Shown: positions 1-6,120 of the stretch, piece after piece
Position numbering within the stretch: the first letter of the stretch is position 1
Layout: each line of letters opens with the position of its first letter
Source of the DNA: Candidatus Rokuibacteriota bacterium
Lineage (GTDB): Bacteria > Methylomirabilota > Methylomirabilia > Rokubacteriales > CSP1-6
NCBI GenBank assembly: GCA_003221595.1
Contig: QHSM01000481.1
Location: 1 to 11,341 of the forward strand
Direction of reading: 5' to 3'
Length of the DNA: 11,341 nucleotides
Position numbers and translations under genes: made by a program
Notes under the pieces: generated by a model
Seen by the model: only the letters and a program-made list of their open reading frames with translations
Databases searched by the model: none
What the model was told of the DNA's origin: nothing

Positions 1-653
1 GCCGCGCCCAGAAGCACGGCCTCTGCGTCATGTCCCACAGCGGCGGGACCTCTATCCCGGGCTCGAGCCCGATCAGCCACGAGGTGCTGCTGCACCTCTT
101 GCCCGACGTCTGCGGCCACGTGAACGGGGGCACCACGTCGCTCGACGAGGCGGGGATCGACCGGATCATCCGTGAAACGACGATGGCGCTGCAAGTCGTC
201 CAGGCCGGCAACCTCCGGGCCGCGCTCTACATCGTGAAGCGGGCGCTGGAGGCCGGCGCCCTGGGACGCGTGTGCGTGGCCAGCGACACGCCGACCGGCA
301 CCGGCGTCATGCCGATGGGCGTCATGAAGAGCGTGTGCGAGCTGGCGTCGCTCGGCGATCTGGCGCCGGAGATCGTGATCGCGCTGGCGACCGGGAGCAA
401 CGCGCGCGCCTTTCGACTCGCGGCCGGAACGGGCACGCTCGCGGTTGGCGCGCCGGCCGATCTGGTGGTGTGCGATGCGCCGTCGGCGTCGCTCGCGAGC
501 GACGCGCTGAGCGCAATCGCCCGCGGCGACATTCCCGGCATCTCCTGCGTGGTCATCGACGGGCAGGTGCGCGTCGGCCGCAGCCGCAACACCCCCCTGG
601 CCAACCGCCTGGCGACGATCACCGGCGCCGCGGTCGCCGGCGGCGGGCACTGA
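1..653 (+). CDS. Enamidase-like amidohydrolase, C-terminal part (5' end outside window)
   Basis: The frame is open from the first complete codon (position 3) through RAQKHGLCV into MSHSGG at 30, so the ATG at 30 is internal and the true start lies upstream. What is visible is the second half of an amidohydrolase-superfamily metal-dependent hydrolase. His residues in MSHSGG (30-47) and in GHVNGG (His at 117-119) and the Asp of SDTPTGTG (285-287) sit where this superfamily places metal ligands and the catalytic Asp. The C-terminal GTLAVGAPADLVV segment (about 432-470) is the usual closing beta-sandwich motif. The HVNGG, SDTPTGTG and ARGDIPGIS motifs remind me of enamidase (6-oxotetrahydronicotinate amidohydrolase, nicotinate fermentation), but substrate cannot be read from sequence alone. 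It ends in TGA and is followed by about 510 bp of non-coding DNA, so it is probably not co-transcribed with the secretion genes and marks the left border of that locus. Family call is firm, substrate is inference. Confidence 0.85.
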   Translation, partial: RAQKHGLCVMSHSGGTSIPGSSPISHEVLLHLLPDVCGHVNGGTTSLDEAGIDRIIRETTMALQVVQAGNLRAALYIVKRALEAGALGRVCVASDTPTGTGVMPMGVMKSVCELASLGDLAPEIVIALATGSNARAFRLAAGTGTLAVGAPADLVVCDAPSASLASDALSAIARGDIPGISCVVIDGQVRVGRSRNTPLANRLATITGAAVAGGGH

Positions 654-776
654 GGACGGGGCACGCTCTCCGAATCAGCGGGCATTGCGCCCGAATGTCG
701 CGGGTGAACTGCCCTGGGCCTGAACGCCCATGCGGCGATCCCGCTACGGCGCGAGCTCGAAACTCGGGCGACGCGA

Positions 777-793
777 CGGGCGCGGCGCGCCCG
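777..793 (+). terminator. GC-rich 7-bp hairpin without T tract
   Basis: CGGGCGC (777-783) is followed by the triloop GGC and the exact reverse complement GCGCCCG (787-793). It lies 124 bp after the amidohydrolase stop. There is no T run after it, so it is not a canonical intrinsic terminator. It could still pause or end transcription, or simply be a chance palindrome in GC-rich DNA. Confidence 0.25.
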
Positions 794-835
794 CCTCTGG
801 TTCCGGAAACCGATCGCCGTCGGAGACGCGGTCGC

Positions 836-877
836 GCGCGGCCCGTCTTCCATCAGCACCGCACTCGCGCTTTTTTT
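836..877 (+). terminator. Possible intrinsic terminator after the amidohydrolase gene
   Basis: GCGCG (836-840) pairs with CGCGC (866-870), with one more G-T pair inside, and the downstream arm runs directly into seven T residues (871-877). The stem-plus-T-run layout is that of a Rho-independent terminator reading rightward, and a T7 run is rare in DNA this GC-rich. The stem is short and the loop is about 24-25 nt, so the call is tentative. Confidence 0.35.
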
Positions 878-986
878 CATACGATTGCGCGAGATGCGGC
901 GCACTGTATGGCGGGGCCGGAAAATGAGAGCGCACGGCGACGGCCTTTTTAGGTGGCTCATGGTGTGGTCGGAGCACATTTCGTTA

Positions 987-1015
987 TTGACAGATCGGGA
1001 GGGAAGGCATAGGTT
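987..1015 (+). promoter_or_regulatory. Candidate sigma70-type promoter of the T6SS operon
   Basis: A perfect -35 hexamer TTGACA (987-992) is followed by a 17-bp spacer and TAGGTT (1010-1015), which keeps the key T, A and final T of the -10 consensus (3 of 6 matches). Transcription would begin near 1022 and give a leader of about 145 nt before tssA. A second TTGACA (1086-1091) has no acceptable -10 element. I found no good sigma54 (-24/-12) site, although some T6SS operons use one. Confidence 0.45.
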
Positions 1016-1023
1016 CAGATCCA

Positions 1024-1119
1024 TTTCGCCACCCTCACATGATCGTCGAGCGGGGCGGCAGGGGCGTTTGGCGGGAGATCTGCAGTTGACATTGGCGCAG
1101 GCTGAGGTCGGTGGCGAAA
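1024..1119 (+). promoter_or_regulatory. Long-range stem in the tssA leader (inverted repeat)
   Basis: TTTCGCCACC (1024-1033) is exactly complementary to GGTGGCGAAA (1110-1119). The stem continues inward: CTCA (1034-1037) pairs with TGAG (1103-1106) after a 3-nt bulge (GTC, 1107-1109). The result is 14 base pairs enclosing about 65 nt. The left arm starts 1-2 nt after the predicted transcription start, so the folded element would form the very 5' end of the operon mRNA, with its right arm 36 nt before the tssA ribosome binding site. It has no T tract and is not a terminator. It could protect the mRNA end or act as a leader switch; as DNA it could be an operator. I do not recognise it as a known riboswitch class. 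Confidence 0.4.
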
Positions 1120-1155
1120 CGAGGCGAGACAGAGTGCAGCTGAGTGTATTCTTCT

Positions 1156-1160
1156 GGGAG
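1156..1160 (+). promoter_or_regulatory. Ribosome binding site that decides the tssA start
   Basis: GGGAG lies 5 nt before the ATG at 1166 but only 2 nt before the in-frame GTG at 1163. The spacing favours the ATG, so the protein starts MLDVGAV. Confidence 0.65.
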
Positions 1161-1165
1161 CGGTG

Positions 1166-2179
1166 ATGCTCGACGTCGGCGCGGTACTGTCAGAAACCCG
1201 AGAAGCTCCTCCGTGCGGACCCAATCTCGAGCACGACCTGTCCTTCTTCGAGCTCGAGGAAGCAGCCCGCGGGAAGCCCGAGCAGCGCTCGGGTGACGCG
1301 GTCAAGCCGGCCGAGGACCCGAACTGGACGAAGGTGACCGACCTGGCGCAGGCGGCGCTGCTACGCAGCAAGGATCTCCGCGTCGCGGTCCACCTGACGC
1401 GGGCCCTGGCCTGCACCGAGGGCATCCCCGGCCTCGCCACCGGGCTCGGCCTGATTCACGGGCTGCTCGAGCGCTACTGGGACGGCATCTACCCGCTGCT
1501 CGAGGCCGATAACAAGAACGATCCCACCGAACGGCTGAACGCGCTGGCGCCGCTCGTCGATCCCGACGTGATGATCAAGGACCTGCGCGACAGCTCCCTG
1601 GTCAACTCGCGCGAGCACGGGCAGCTCCGGGCGCGCGACATCGAGGTCGCGCTCGGACGGCTCGCGCCGTCTGCCAAGAACCCGGCGCCGGCCCGCACCA
1701 TGCCCCAGCTGCACGCGCAGATCGCAGCGGCGTTCGCGAGCGATCGCTCGGTCCCGTCGGCGGTGCGCGAGGCCCACGAGCGCACCGCGGCGATCCAGGC
1801 GCTGATCAACGAGCGTGTTGGCAGCGCCCAGGGGATCGACCTCGCGCCGCTGCTGCAGCCGCTCGCCATTCTGCTCGAGGCGTGCGACACGGCGCTCGGG
1901 ACCCGCACGGCCGATGGCGACGGCGTCCAGGGGGCGTCCGAGCCCGGCGCGCGTAACGGCGGCGGTCCCGGCGATCTGCGGACCCGGGCCGACGCGGTGC
2001 AGATGCTCGAGATGGTCTGCCGCTTCATGGAGCAGCACGAGCCCAGCAATCCGGCGCCGCTGCTCATCCGGCGCGCGCAACGGTTGATCCAGATGAACTT
2101 CATGGAGATCGTGAAGGACCTGATGCCCGACAGCCTCTCGCAGATCGAGAAGCTGGCCGGCGAGATCGAGAAGTCCTAG
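1166..2179 (+). CDS. tssA: T6SS tail assembly protein TssA (ImpA N-terminal family)
   Basis: TssA binds the baseplate and guides polymerisation of the inner tube and sheath in the cytoplasm. This 337-residue protein has the ImpA N-terminal domain at roughly residues 18-135: GPNLEHDLSFFELE (18-31), the segment NWTKVTDLAQAALLRSKDLR (53-72), AVHLTRALACTEG (74-86) and LERYWDGIYPLLEADNKNDP (101-120). A variable linker of about residues 170-275, rich in Ala, Gly and Pro, leads to a conserved C-terminal domain (ADAVQMLEMVCRFMEQHEPS, then PLLIRRAQRLI and FMEIVKDL, about 275-320). Length and domain plan match the short TssA1 type of P. aeruginosa (about 344 residues) rather than the longer VasJ-type proteins. 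The start is the ATG at 1166, set by the GGGAG site; an in-frame GTG one codon earlier is less likely. It is the first gene of the operon, and its stop overlaps the tssB ribosome binding site. Confidence 0.95.
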   Translation: MLDVGAVLSETREAPPCGPNLEHDLSFFELEEAARGKPEQRSGDAVKPAEDPNWTKVTDLAQAALLRSKDLRVAVHLTRALACTEGIPGLATGLGLIHGLLERYWDGIYPLLEADNKNDPTERLNALAPLVDPDVMIKDLRDSSLVNSREHGQLRARDIEVALGRLAPSAKNPAPARTMPQLHAQIAAAFASDRSVPSAVREAHERTAAIQALINERVGSAQGIDLAPLLQPLAILLEACDTALGTRTADGDGVQGASEPGARNGGGPGDLRTRADAVQMLEMVCRFMEQHEPSNPAPLLIRRAQRLIQMNFMEIVKDLMPDSLSQIEKLAGEIEKS

Positions 2180-2183
2180 GAGG
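2178..2183 (+). promoter_or_regulatory. tssB Shine-Dalgarno overlapping the tssA stop codon
   Basis: AGGAGG is a full-consensus site 6 nt before the tssB ATG. Its first two bases are the last two of the tssA TAG (2177-2179). This supports translational coupling and strong translation of the sheath protein, which is needed in far more copies than TssA. Confidence 0.7.
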
Positions 2184-2189
2184 TGCGAG

Positions 2190-2714
2190 ATGGCCAAGGC
2201 CAGTAGCCAGAAGTTCATCGCCCGCAACCGCGCGCCCCGCGTCCAGATCGAGTACGACGTGGAGCTCTACGGCGCCGAGAAGAAGATCCAGCTCCCCTTC
2301 GTCATGGGGGTGATGGCGAATCTCTCCGGCAACCCGGCGGAGCCGCTGCCCGACGTTGCCGATCGGAAGTTCCTCGACATCGACATCGACAACTTCGACC
2401 AGCGCCTCAAGGCGATGAAGCCGCGGGCGGCGTTTCAGGTGCCGAACACGCTCACTGGCGATGGCAACCTGATGGTCGATATCACCTTCGAGAGCATGGA
2501 CGACTTCTCGCCGGCCGCGGTCGCCAGCAAGGTCGACGCGCTCAGCAAGCTGCTCGAGGCGCGGCAGCAGCTGGCCGCCCTGGTCACCTACATGGACGGC
2601 AAGAGCGGCGCCGAGCAGCTGATCAAACAGCTGCTCCAGGATCCGACGCTTCTGAAATCGATCGCCGCTGCCCCGAAGCCTGGCGAGGCCGAGGCGGAAG
2701 CGCCGAAGTCCTAA
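2190..2714 (+). CDS. tssB: T6SS contractile sheath small subunit TssB (VipA)
   Basis: TssB pairs with TssC to build the contractile sheath around the Hcp tube; contraction drives secretion. The 174-residue protein has the whole family signature: NRAPRVQIEYDVELYGAEKK (13-32), the sheath motif LPFVMGVMANLSG (35-47), RKFLDIDIDNFDQRLKAMKP (59-78) and LTGDGNLMVDITFESMDDFS (88-107), followed by a helical C-terminal half. Length is usual for the family (about 160-175). The C-terminal tail (about 160-174) is charged and Ala/Pro/Glu-rich, probably flexible. In P. aeruginosa the N-terminus of the equivalent protein is the binding site for TagJ, which is also encoded in this operon. A 33-bp AT-richer gap separates it from tssC. 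Confidence 0.97.
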   Translation: MAKASSQKFIARNRAPRVQIEYDVELYGAEKKIQLPFVMGVMANLSGNPAEPLPDVADRKFLDIDIDNFDQRLKAMKPRAAFQVPNTLTGDGNLMVDITFESMDDFSPAAVASKVDALSKLLEARQQLAALVTYMDGKSGAEQLIKQLLQDPTLLKSIAAAPKPGEAEAEAPKS

Positions 2715-2747
2715 ACAGTTCGAAATCCTATTTGACGAGGTCACGCT

Positions 2748-4235
2748 ATGGCGACAGAGCAACAGGCACAGGGTCAGGGCGGGGCGTTCGAGCCCACTGA
2801 GCTTCAGTCACTTCTCAACAAGGAATTCAAGCCACGATCCGACGCCGCGAAGGAAGCGGTGGAGACGGCCGTGCGCACGCTCGCGGAGCAGGCGCTGGCG
2901 CAGACCACGCTGATCTCGGCGGACGCCATCGGAACGATCGAGGCGATGATCGCGGCGCTCGATCGGAAGCTCAGCGAGCAGGTCAACCTGATCATGCACC
3001 ACAAGGCCTTCCAGGAAGTCGAGAGCGCCTGGCGTGGGCTCAATTACCTGGTGACGAACACCGAGACCGACGAGATGTTGAAGATCCGGGTGCTCAACAT
3101 CTCCAAGGCGGACCTCGGGCGGACGCTGAAGCGCTACAAGGGCGTGGCCTGGGACCAGAGCCCGATCTTCAAGAAGGTCTACGAAGCGGAGTACGGGCAG
3201 TTCGGCGGTGAGCCCTTCGGCTGCCTCGTTGGCGACTACTTCTTCGATCACACGCCGCCGGACGCGGAGCTGGCCGGGCAGATGGCGCAGGTGGCGGCGG
3301 CGTCCCACTGCCCGTTCGTCGCGGGAGTCTCGCCGACCGTCATGCAGATGGAGAGCTGGCAGGAGCTGGCCAATCCGCGCGACCTCACCAAGATCTTCAC
3401 GACGGCGGAGTACGCGCCGTGGCGGTCGCTGCGCGAGTCGGACGACGCGCGGTACCTTGGCCTGGCCATGCCGCGGTTCCTCGGCCGGTACCCCTACGGC
3501 AAGGCGAACCCGGTCGAGGAGTTCGACTTCCAGGAGGACACCGAGGGCGCCAAGCACGACAAGTTCACGTGGGTGAACTCGGCGTACGCGATGGGCGTGA
3601 ACATCACGCGGTCGTTCAAGATGTACGGCTGGTGCTCGCGCATCCGCGGCGTGGAGTCGGGCGGGGCGGTCGAGGGGCTGCCGGTCCACACGTTCCCGAC
3701 CGACGACGGCGGGGTGGACATGAAGTGCCCCACCGAGATCGCGATCAGCGATCGGCGCGAGGCCGAGCTGGCCAAGAACGGCTTCATGCCGCTCCTGCAT
3801 CGAAAGAACACCGACCTCGCGGCCTTCATCGGCGCCCAGTCTCTGCAGAAGCCGTTCGAGTACACCGATCCGGACGCCACCGCGAACGCCAACCTGTCGG
3901 CGCGGCTGCCGTACCTCTTCGCGGCGTGCCGGTTCGCGCACTACCTCAAGTGCATCGTGCGCGACAAGATCGGCTCCTTCAAGGAGCGCAACGAGATGGA
4001 GGCGTGGCTGAACAAGTGGATCTCCCAGTACGTTCTGAGCAACCCGGCGTCGGCGGGCGAAGAGACCAAGGCCAAGTATCCGCTGTCGGCGGCCGAGGTC
4101 ACCGTCGAGGAGATCGAGGGCAATCCCGGGTATTACAGCGCGAAGTTCTATCTGCGGCCGCATTATCAGCTGGAGGGTTTGACGGTGTCGCTGCGGCTGG
4201 TGTCCAAGCTGCCGTCGGCCAAGGGCGGGAAGTGA
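2748..4235 (+). CDS. tssC: T6SS contractile sheath large subunit TssC (VipB)
   Basis: This is the large sheath subunit, assembling with TssB into the helical tail sheath and disassembled by ClpV after contraction. The 495 residues are family length. Visible landmarks are an N-terminal helical part (about 30-90), KAFQEVESAWRGLNYLV (86-102), FGCLVGDYFFDH (157-168), PFVAGVSPTVMQMESWQELA (189-208), ARYLGLAMPRFLGRYPYG (234-251), NSAYAMGVNITRSF (277-290), LPVHTFPTDDGGVDMKCPTE (311-330), SARLPYLFAACRFAHYLKCI (384-403) and the C-terminal handshake-domain sequence GYYSAKFYLRPHYQLEGLTV (461-480). GAGG at 2737-2740 sits 7 nt before the ATG. The N-terminus is Gln/Gly-rich with no evident amphipathic ClpV-binding helix of the Vibrio cholerae sort, which would fit the TagJ-containing class; that last point is inference. 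Confidence 0.98.
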   Translation: MATEQQAQGQGGAFEPTELQSLLNKEFKPRSDAAKEAVETAVRTLAEQALAQTTLISADAIGTIEAMIAALDRKLSEQVNLIMHHKAFQEVESAWRGLNYLVTNTETDEMLKIRVLNISKADLGRTLKRYKGVAWDQSPIFKKVYEAEYGQFGGEPFGCLVGDYFFDHTPPDAELAGQMAQVAAASHCPFVAGVSPTVMQMESWQELANPRDLTKIFTTAEYAPWRSLRESDDARYLGLAMPRFLGRYPYGKANPVEEFDFQEDTEGAKHDKFTWVNSAYAMGVNITRSFKMYGWCSRIRGVESGGAVEGLPVHTFPTDDGGVDMKCPTEIAISDRREAELAKNGFMPLLHRKNTDLAAFIGAQSLQKPFEYTDPDATANANLSARLPYLFAACRFAHYLKCIVRDKIGSFKERNEMEAWLNKWISQYVLSNPASAGEETKAKYPLSAAEVTVEEIEGNPGYYSAKFYLRPHYQLEGLTVSLRLVSKLPSAKGGK

Positions 4236-4244
4236 CGTGCACGT
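4235..4244. repeat. 10-bp perfect palindrome at the tssC stop
   Basis: ACGTGCACGT equals its own reverse complement and overlaps the last base of the tssC TGA. It opens the largest gap inside the operon (83 bp, before hcp). It could be a regulator site or RNA processing signal between sheath genes and hcp, or a chance palindrome. No promoter-like hexamers follow it. Confidence 0.25.
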
Positions 4245-4318
4245 GTCGGTAAGACGAAGCTAACCGGGGCAACCGAAGCACGAACGATCACGCGGTAGGA
4301 GTCTAAGGGAGACGACCC

Positions 4319-4801
4319 ATGGCCGTAGACATGTTCCTGAAGCTGGATGGCATCAAGGGCGAATCGGTAGACAAGAGCCACAAGGACGAGATCGCGGTCC
4401 TGGCCTGGAGCTGGGGCATGAGCAACTCGGGATCAGCCCACCAGGGCGGCGGCGCCGGCTCGGGCAAGGTCAATGTCCAGGACCTGTCGCTCACGAAGTA
4501 CATCGATCTTTCGACGCCGGATCTCATGCTGTCGTGCTGCAACGGCAAGCACATTGCGAAGGCGCAATTGACCGTCCGCAAGGCCGGCGAGACTGCGCTC
4601 GAGTACATGATCATCAAGCTGGAAGACATCCTCGTCTCCTCGGTCTCGACCGGAGGGTCGGGCGGTGAGGACCGGCTGACCGAGAACGTCGTGCTGAACT
4701 TCGCGAAGGTCGACGTGGAATACACGCAGCAGAACTCGCAGGGCGGAGCCGGGGCCAAGCCCAAGATGGGCTGGGACATTCCGCAGAGCGTCAAGAGGTA
4801 G
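4319..4801 (+). CDS. hcp: T6SS inner tube protein Hcp (TssD)
   Basis: Hcp forms hexameric rings that stack into the tube propelled out of the cell, and it can carry small effectors in its lumen. The 160-residue protein starts MAVDMFLKLDGIKGES and carries the family blocks VLAWSWGMSNSGS (27-39), GGGAGSGKVNVQDLSLTKYI (43-62), STPDLMLSCCNGKH (65-78), AQLTVRKAG (82-90) and the signature ILVSSVSTGGSGGEDRLTEN (104-123), ending with a GW-containing tail. It is close in length and wording to Hcp1 of P. aeruginosa (162 residues). It is a plain structural Hcp: there is no C-terminal effector extension. AAGGGAGA (4305-4312) precedes the ATG. A vicinal Cys pair (Cys73-Cys74) lies in the loop before Lys77. 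Confidence 0.98.
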   Translation: MAVDMFLKLDGIKGESVDKSHKDEIAVLAWSWGMSNSGSAHQGGGAGSGKVNVQDLSLTKYIDLSTPDLMLSCCNGKHIAKAQLTVRKAGETALEYMIIKLEDILVSSVSTGGSGGEDRLTENVVLNFAKVDVEYTQQNSQGGAGAKPKMGWDIPQSVKR

Positions 4802-4817
4802 GGAGCGAGGAAACAAC

Positions 4818-5615
4818 GTGCTAGCGGAACAGACTCTGCGCGACGGACGTGTCGAGGAGGCCCTGGCCGAGCTTCAGGCCGAGGTTCGCAAGGCCCCCGA
4901 CAACGCAGAGTATCGGGTGTTCCTGTTCCAGCTCTTGTGTGTGATCGGAGACTGGGAGCGGGCCCGCGCTCAGCTGAAGGTGCTGGGCGAGCTGAGCGCG
5001 GGCTCGCTCCCGCTCGTGCATCTGTACGGGGCCGCCGTCAGCTGCGAGCTGCTGCGCGCCGAGGTCTTTGCCGGAGCGCGGACGCCCCTGGTGCTGGGCG
5101 AGCCGTTGCCCTGGCTGGCCCGGCTCTTCCAGGCGCTGTCGGTGGCCGCGCAGGGCCACAGCGCCGAGGCAGCCGGGCTGCGCGCCGAGGCCCTGGAGCA
5201 GGCATCGGCGGCGACCGGCATCATCGACGGTGAGCCGTTCGAATGGATCGCCGACGCCGACTCGCGACTGGGACCGGTGTGCGAGGCGATCGTCGACGGA
5301 CGCTACTACTGGGTGCCCTTCGAGCGGCTCCGCTCGGTCAGGCTCGAAGCCCCGGCCGATCTGCGCGACGTGGTGTGGATGCCCGCGAAGCTCGGACTCA
5401 CCAACGGCGGCGAGGCCTCGGCGCTGATTCCCACCCGGTACCCCGGGTCGGAGTCGGACCGCAACGGACTGATCCGGCTCAGCCGGAAGACCGAGTGGGA
5501 CGAGGTGGCGCCCGACACGTTCCACGGCCGCGGTCAGCGGATGTTCGCCACGAACGAGGGGGAGCATGCCCTCCTGAGCGTGCGGCGCATCGAACTCGGG
5601 GGAGCGGAGGCGTGA
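4818..5615 (+). CDS. tagJ: T6SS accessory protein TagJ (ImpE/SciE/HsiE1 family)
   Basis: TagJ binds the N-terminus of TssB and also ClpV, and is thought to help bring the ATPase to the sheath in one T6SS class. The 265-residue protein has a TPR-like helical N-terminal part (about 1-125) with the family opening LRDGRVEEALAELQAEVRKA (7-26), then a C-terminal domain with hallmark motifs GEPFEWIADADSRLGPVCE (138-156), DGRYYWVPFERL (160-171), DLRDVVWMPA (181-190), LIPTRYPGSE (203-212), LSRKTEW (221-227) and GRGQRMFATNEGEHALLSVR (237-256). GTG at 4818 is the start, with GAGG at 4807-4810. It has no signal peptide or membrane segment, so it acts in the cytoplasm. Its position between hcp and tssE is the same as in the P. 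aeruginosa H1 cluster. The family call is firm; the recruiting role here rests on the family. Confidence 0.95.
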   Translation: MLAEQTLRDGRVEEALAELQAEVRKAPDNAEYRVFLFQLLCVIGDWERARAQLKVLGELSAGSLPLVHLYGAAVSCELLRAEVFAGARTPLVLGEPLPWLARLFQALSVAAQGHSAEAAGLRAEALEQASAATGIIDGEPFEWIADADSRLGPVCEAIVDGRYYWVPFERLRSVRLEAPADLRDVVWMPAKLGLTNGGEASALIPTRYPGSESDRNGLIRLSRKTEWDEVAPDTFHGRGQRMFATNEGEHALLSVRRIELGGAEA

Positions 5616-5616
5616 G

Positions 5617-6120
5617 ATGGTCGAGGTCGGCGCGCGGGATGCGCTGCAGCCCGCCCTACTCGACCGTCTGACCGACCACGACCCAACGCGCAAGGTCGAG
5701 GGCCGGGACGAGCGCATTCTCAGCCGCGCTCAGCTCAGAGCGTCCGTGCTGCGCGACCTGACGTGGCTCTTCAACTCGACGAACCTCGCCAGCTCGATCG
5801 ACCTGACGGCCTACCCGCTCGCGGCGCAGTCGACGCTGAACTACGGTCTCTCGCCGCTGGCCGGTAATCCCGTCGCGAGCCTCGACCTTCACGAGGTCGA
5901 GCGCATCCTCAAGGAGGCCATCCAGCGGTTCGAGCCGAGGATCCTCCCCGACTCGCTGAGGGTCAAAGGCATCGCGGCGTCGGATCCCATGAGCCACCAC
6001 AACGTCGTCTCCTTCGAGATCTCCGGCGAGCTCTGGGCCCAGCCGTACCCGGTCGATCTGCTGATCAAGACCGACATGAATCTCGAGAGCGGCGAGATTC
6101 GTATCGCCGAGGCGCGCTGA
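5617..6120 (+). CDS. tssE: T6SS baseplate protein TssE (gp25-like)
   Basis: TssE is the homologue of phage T4 gp25 and starts sheath polymerisation from the baseplate wedge. The 167 residues include LQPALLDRLTDHDP (10-23), the helix SRAQLRASVLRDLTWLFNS (36-54), TLNYGLSPLAG (73-83), the conserved wedge motif AIQRFEPRIL (101-110) and ISGELW (135-140) before the closing KTDMNLESG (151-159). GGAGG at 5606-5610 lies inside the end of tagJ, 6 nt before the ATG, and only one base separates the tagJ stop from this start. Its own stop shares one base with the tssF start (TGATG), so translation of tagJ, tssE and tssF is probably coupled. The old name 'lysozyme-like' for this family does not imply enzyme activity. 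Confidence 0.96.
   Translation: MVEVGARDALQPALLDRLTDHDPTRKVEGRDERILSRAQLRASVLRDLTWLFNSTNLASSIDLTAYPLAAQSTLNYGLSPLAGNPVASLDLHEVERILKEAIQRFEPRILPDSLRVKGIAASDPMSHHNVVSFEISGELWAQPYPVDLLIKTDMNLESGEIRIAEAR

Larger units (their letters stand above)
654..1165. other. Intergenic region with the control signals of the T6SS operon
   Basis: I see no convincing gene in this 512-bp gap. Open frames that cross it (for example 885-1166 on + and 744-977 on -) are rich in Arg with no recognisable motif and no good ribosome binding site, and the + frame would run into the tssA start. The stretch from about 850 to 1020 is clearly less GC-rich than the flanking genes and includes a run of seven T (871-877), as expected of a regulatory region. 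Within it are two terminator-like hairpins, one sigma70-type promoter and an extended inverted repeat, each listed separately. Confidence 0.75.

Noticed and set aside
961..977. Sigma54 promoter (GG-N10-GC at 962-975)
   Set aside because: Only the bare dinucleotides match; the surrounding -24 and -12 consensus bases are poor and a better sigma70-type site lies just downstream.
1052..1075. G-quadruplex in the tssA leader
   Set aside because: There are only three runs of three or more G; the fourth tract would have to be a GG pair, so it falls short of the usual pattern.
885..1166. Possible small 93-residue gene upstream of tssA
   Set aside because: Composition is Arg-rich without motif, there is no convincing ribosome binding site, and it overlaps the predicted promoter and leader structure.
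4319..4801. Evolved Hcp carrying an effector domain
   Set aside because: The protein ends at the usual Hcp length (160 residues) with no extension.
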